The notes beneath the pieces are model-generated. The model saw only the letters and a list, made by a program, of their open reading frames with translations, did not search any database and was not told the origin of the DNA. From NCBI RefSeq assembly GCF_036588685.1, contig NC_086386.1, positions 3,336,710-3,400,709 of the forward strand: 64,000 nt of DNA, given 5' to 3'. This document shows, in pieces, positions 61,245-64,000 of the stretch; the first letter of the stretch is position 1, and every line of letters starts with the position of its first letter. Origin of the DNA: Mytilus trossulus (lineage: Eukaryota; Mollusca; Bivalvia; Mytilida; Mytilidae). A program made the position numbers and the translations under genes.

Positions 61245-61307
61245 AAAAAGATGTTATATGATTGCCAATGAGACAACTCTTCACAAGAGACAAAATGACT
61301 GCACAAT
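61245..61307 (+). mobile_element. gagacaact mussel repeat, truncated at the duplication border
   Basis: 'gattgccaatgagacaactc' and 'ttcacaagagacaaaatgac' are the head of the element. It stops at 'gcacaat', where the duplicated sequence begins. Confidence 0.75.
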
Positions 61308-64000
61308 AAAGGTTGGTGTTGGAAGGGATAGCGTAGAAGTAGATATGAATATTCATGTACACTCGGAAGTTCTCTTAACGGAAGTAAATATGGGTCGTGC
61401 TAAAACAAGTAAACAAAATAGAAAAACGCACGCGCACATGCACGTGGGGACATCTATGAGAAGAAAGACTATATATTACAGATTACTTATGATTACAATT
61501 ATTATATTTAACATGATTGAACAAAGCTAATAACATTTTAAATATATAGATTCTAACTGGGTACGATGATGAGTTAAGTTACGTTAGAGATCGTTAGAAC
61601 ACAGGAGTTTGGAATTTCGAGAGAAGCTCTACTGTGATAATCGACTTTATATTTTTACCCCCTTATTGATAGGATTTCAAACTCCTGTTCTTAGACATTT
61701 ACAAGAAGTTCAGGTCACAGTAGTATAATTGAACGGACTTTTGTTAATTTAAAGGTAAATTAATAGATCAGCTCTAGTGTGAGATGATTTCCAAATGTTT
61801 TCAAATATCAATGCTATGTACATATACATATAAGTTTAACAATGTTTTAATAACCAAAAACCATGCCAGGAAGTTAATGATTGGACCTATTGTCATGATT
61901 TTCTTTTTATTTTCTCTTTCATCCTTTTTTTCAAATTTTTTAAACATGGCCAGAAATTTTTAACATGCATGTATTTAAGAATTGACGTATTTACACTTGT
62001 ATGCAAATTTGTCCGCCATTACATAAAATCACACAGGTTCCCGTAAACTTTGATATCATTATTCAAAACATTTGATGTTACAACTAAAATGTGATTGTTG
62101 CATGACGTGAAAAGGTTATTCGGAGGTGATATAAGGTCATTTGGAGGCAATATACAGCTAAATACCAAGAGTGTAAACAGGTTTATTGAATGCTTCTATT
62201 TGGTAATTCATTGGGGTGTAAAAGTGTTGACAGTCCTAAGCGCTTCATTCTAAAAATGTGCGCACGGTCAACACTGTTACAACCCTATGAAGTTACAAAA
62301 AGAAGCATTCAATAATATAATTACATTTTTTAGCTATAATCATGAAAACACGAATTTAATAATAGTTTTATTTACTTCACCTAGCACTTTATTGTGAGAC
62401 CACATGTTATCCTGAACGAAAGTTTTATTGAGTAATGCAATTGCTTAAGGAATAACATGTGATGTGCAGTTAGCCAATTAGAGTAAAGTATTATAATGAA
62501 ACATACATCTGTTAACGTAATTATTAAATGTTAAAAGACTCCTTGAATCAATGTTACCTTGACATCATTTTTAAAAAAAAGTCTTTGTTTGCAACTTTTA
62601 CCATGTACATCATATTTACATGAAGATATGTATATAATATTTTTTTCATTTCAGGTCAAAAATTAAATAAAATGTCTACCATTAACTTAAAATATCATCC
62701 AGATATTGAATCTGCTTATGCTGCAATTAGAAAGTATGAACTGGAGACCACTTCTAAGTACATATTATACTACAGAGAAGCTGGTTTCAATCAGAAAGGT
62801 AACTGTTTTGTCCCCTGCCACACAATGGCAGGAAATATATTTAATATTTTTAAAGCTTTTTTTTTCATCCTGCTAAATACAACAATACTCGTATATAGAC
62901 CTTAACTTATTTGTAAAGTTCACAGCAGTAAGAAACATTAAGTTAAGGCAGAGTTATCTTCTTTCCTTTCATAAAGTTCATACAACAGGCTTGTTCTTAT
63001 TGGTTTTGTAAATCCATTTAACAACAGAAAAAAGATATTGTGTTAAATTCTTTGATAATTACAAGTAAATTATAATTTTGATATATATATATACTTAACA
63101 GATAAATCATATTATTAAAGGAGGGATATTTGCAAAAAATACCATTCGAGAGAATGTTAATTTTCACGAGTCGTAAGGCGAGGGAAATTCATTCTCAAGA
63201 CTAGTAGTTAACGTTAAAAAACACATTGATGATCGTGACATTACAAACGTCCAGTCAGATAGTGTATTTTTTGGCAAACAACACGGCATAGAGGGTAAAA
63301 AAGGCTTATCCTTTTTGCTTATACCTAGGCGGCGTTAAAAAATGAAAAATTTTCTTTTGATAACAGTAAATTGGTGAAAAATACACTGGCTATCAACCAA
63401 TCAAAACCAAGGATTCTTACATAAGGTGTAATTAAGTCCAAAATTATATACCGGTAACGTGCGCTGGCAATATTGCATGTGCTTACAGGTTCAGTTTCTC
63501 TTGTAGACTTGGATAATTTGGACAAGAAAAAAATATGGTGGGATAACCATATCCCCTTTGATGGTATTCCGTATTGCCTTTTGGGGTCTGAAGTGTGGGA
63601 CTGTCATCACGGGCCAGACAGACACGTGAATGATAAAAAGAAACTTGTTGCCAAAAAGGTATTTCAAAATTTTCTTTTTAGCAATAAAAATAAGAAATTT
63701 ATTTATTAACTTGAAAGACATTGTACATTTTACAGATTAATGTGTTAAATACAAACTAAATATATATGTTCTTTTAATGTCTTCAATAGTTAATATATTT
63801 TAACAGTTTTGATTAGAATTAGTTTAATTTATAATACTCCTATCTCTTACATAGGTTTGGTAGATTCAAGGAAGTACATTGTGCAACCTTTGTACACTGG
63901 GTCCTATAAACAAGGTGATAGGTTGTGCTGCTGGAATAGGTCACCTTTTTCAGCTTGGAAATATTTGAATAGGGCGGTAAAACTATCAGAAATATTATTC
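61308..64000 (+). repeat. Direct repeat copy 2 (pairs with 37146-39838)
   Basis: Matches copy 1 at an offset of 24,162 with no indel and no mismatch in the parts compared, introns included. It contains the upstream region but not the NDK coding exon, and runs to the window end. Confidence 0.95.
62672..63658 (+). CDS. Second copy of the MULE-SWIM-Ulp1 gene, first two coding exons (cut by window end)
   Basis: Exons 62672-62798 and 63489-63658 repeat exons 38510-38636 and 39327-39496 without change. They have the same splice sites and the same start MSTINLKYHPDIESAY. The later exons would lie beyond the window. Its presence means either a real second gene copy or the same locus assembled twice. 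Confidence 0.75.

Overview
This is animal nuclear DNA, most likely from a marine mussel (Mytilidae, probably Mytilus). It is AT-rich, its genes are split by GT-AG introns, and it carries many copies of short dispersed repeats that I recall from mussel and other bivalve genomes. These include the family with the core 'gagacaactctcc', the 'cggatcc...ggatccgcc' family and the '...ggggcatt' family. The species call rests on memory of repeat families and was not searched.

Left part (1-21405, minus strand): one gene coding for about 2,702 residues of low-complexity, Ser/Asn/Asp/Glu-rich protein. It has a single 7.5 kb coding exon (13904-21405), a 12.3 kb intron, and a last coding exon (1024-1646) joined in a matching phase. 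The intron is packed with mobile DNA: a mussel repeat with a 43-bp internal expansion, a LINE tail, and a 3.8 kb inverted-repeat structure. The arms of that structure carry a 21-bp satellite, and between them lies a decayed integrase-core transposase.

Middle part (21406-37145): mostly non-coding repeats, including a 23-bp tandem array and a degenerate 28S rRNA fragment. Then comes a clean four-exon nucleoside diphosphate kinase gene on the minus strand (31383-37092). Its first intron contains a second foldback element.

Right part (37146-61307, plus strand): a gene of about 20 or more exons diverging from the NDK gene. Successive phase-compatible exons encode an N-terminal Cys/His region, a MULE (Mutator-like) transposase core, a SWIM zinc finger, a C48/Ulp1-type cysteine protease with its Gln, Cys and His motifs, and a PHD-like Cys/His finger. 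The domains look intact and introns separate nearly all of them. This is the most interesting system in the window: transposase, SWIM finger, SUMO-protease-like domain and zinc finger in one apparent gene. No stop codon is seen before the window's next event.

End (61308-64000): a direct repeat of 37146-39838, with no indel and no mismatch in the stretches I compared, offset by exactly 24,162 bases. It restarts the same gene (its first two coding exons recur). This is either a very recent tandem duplication of the whole locus or an assembly duplication.
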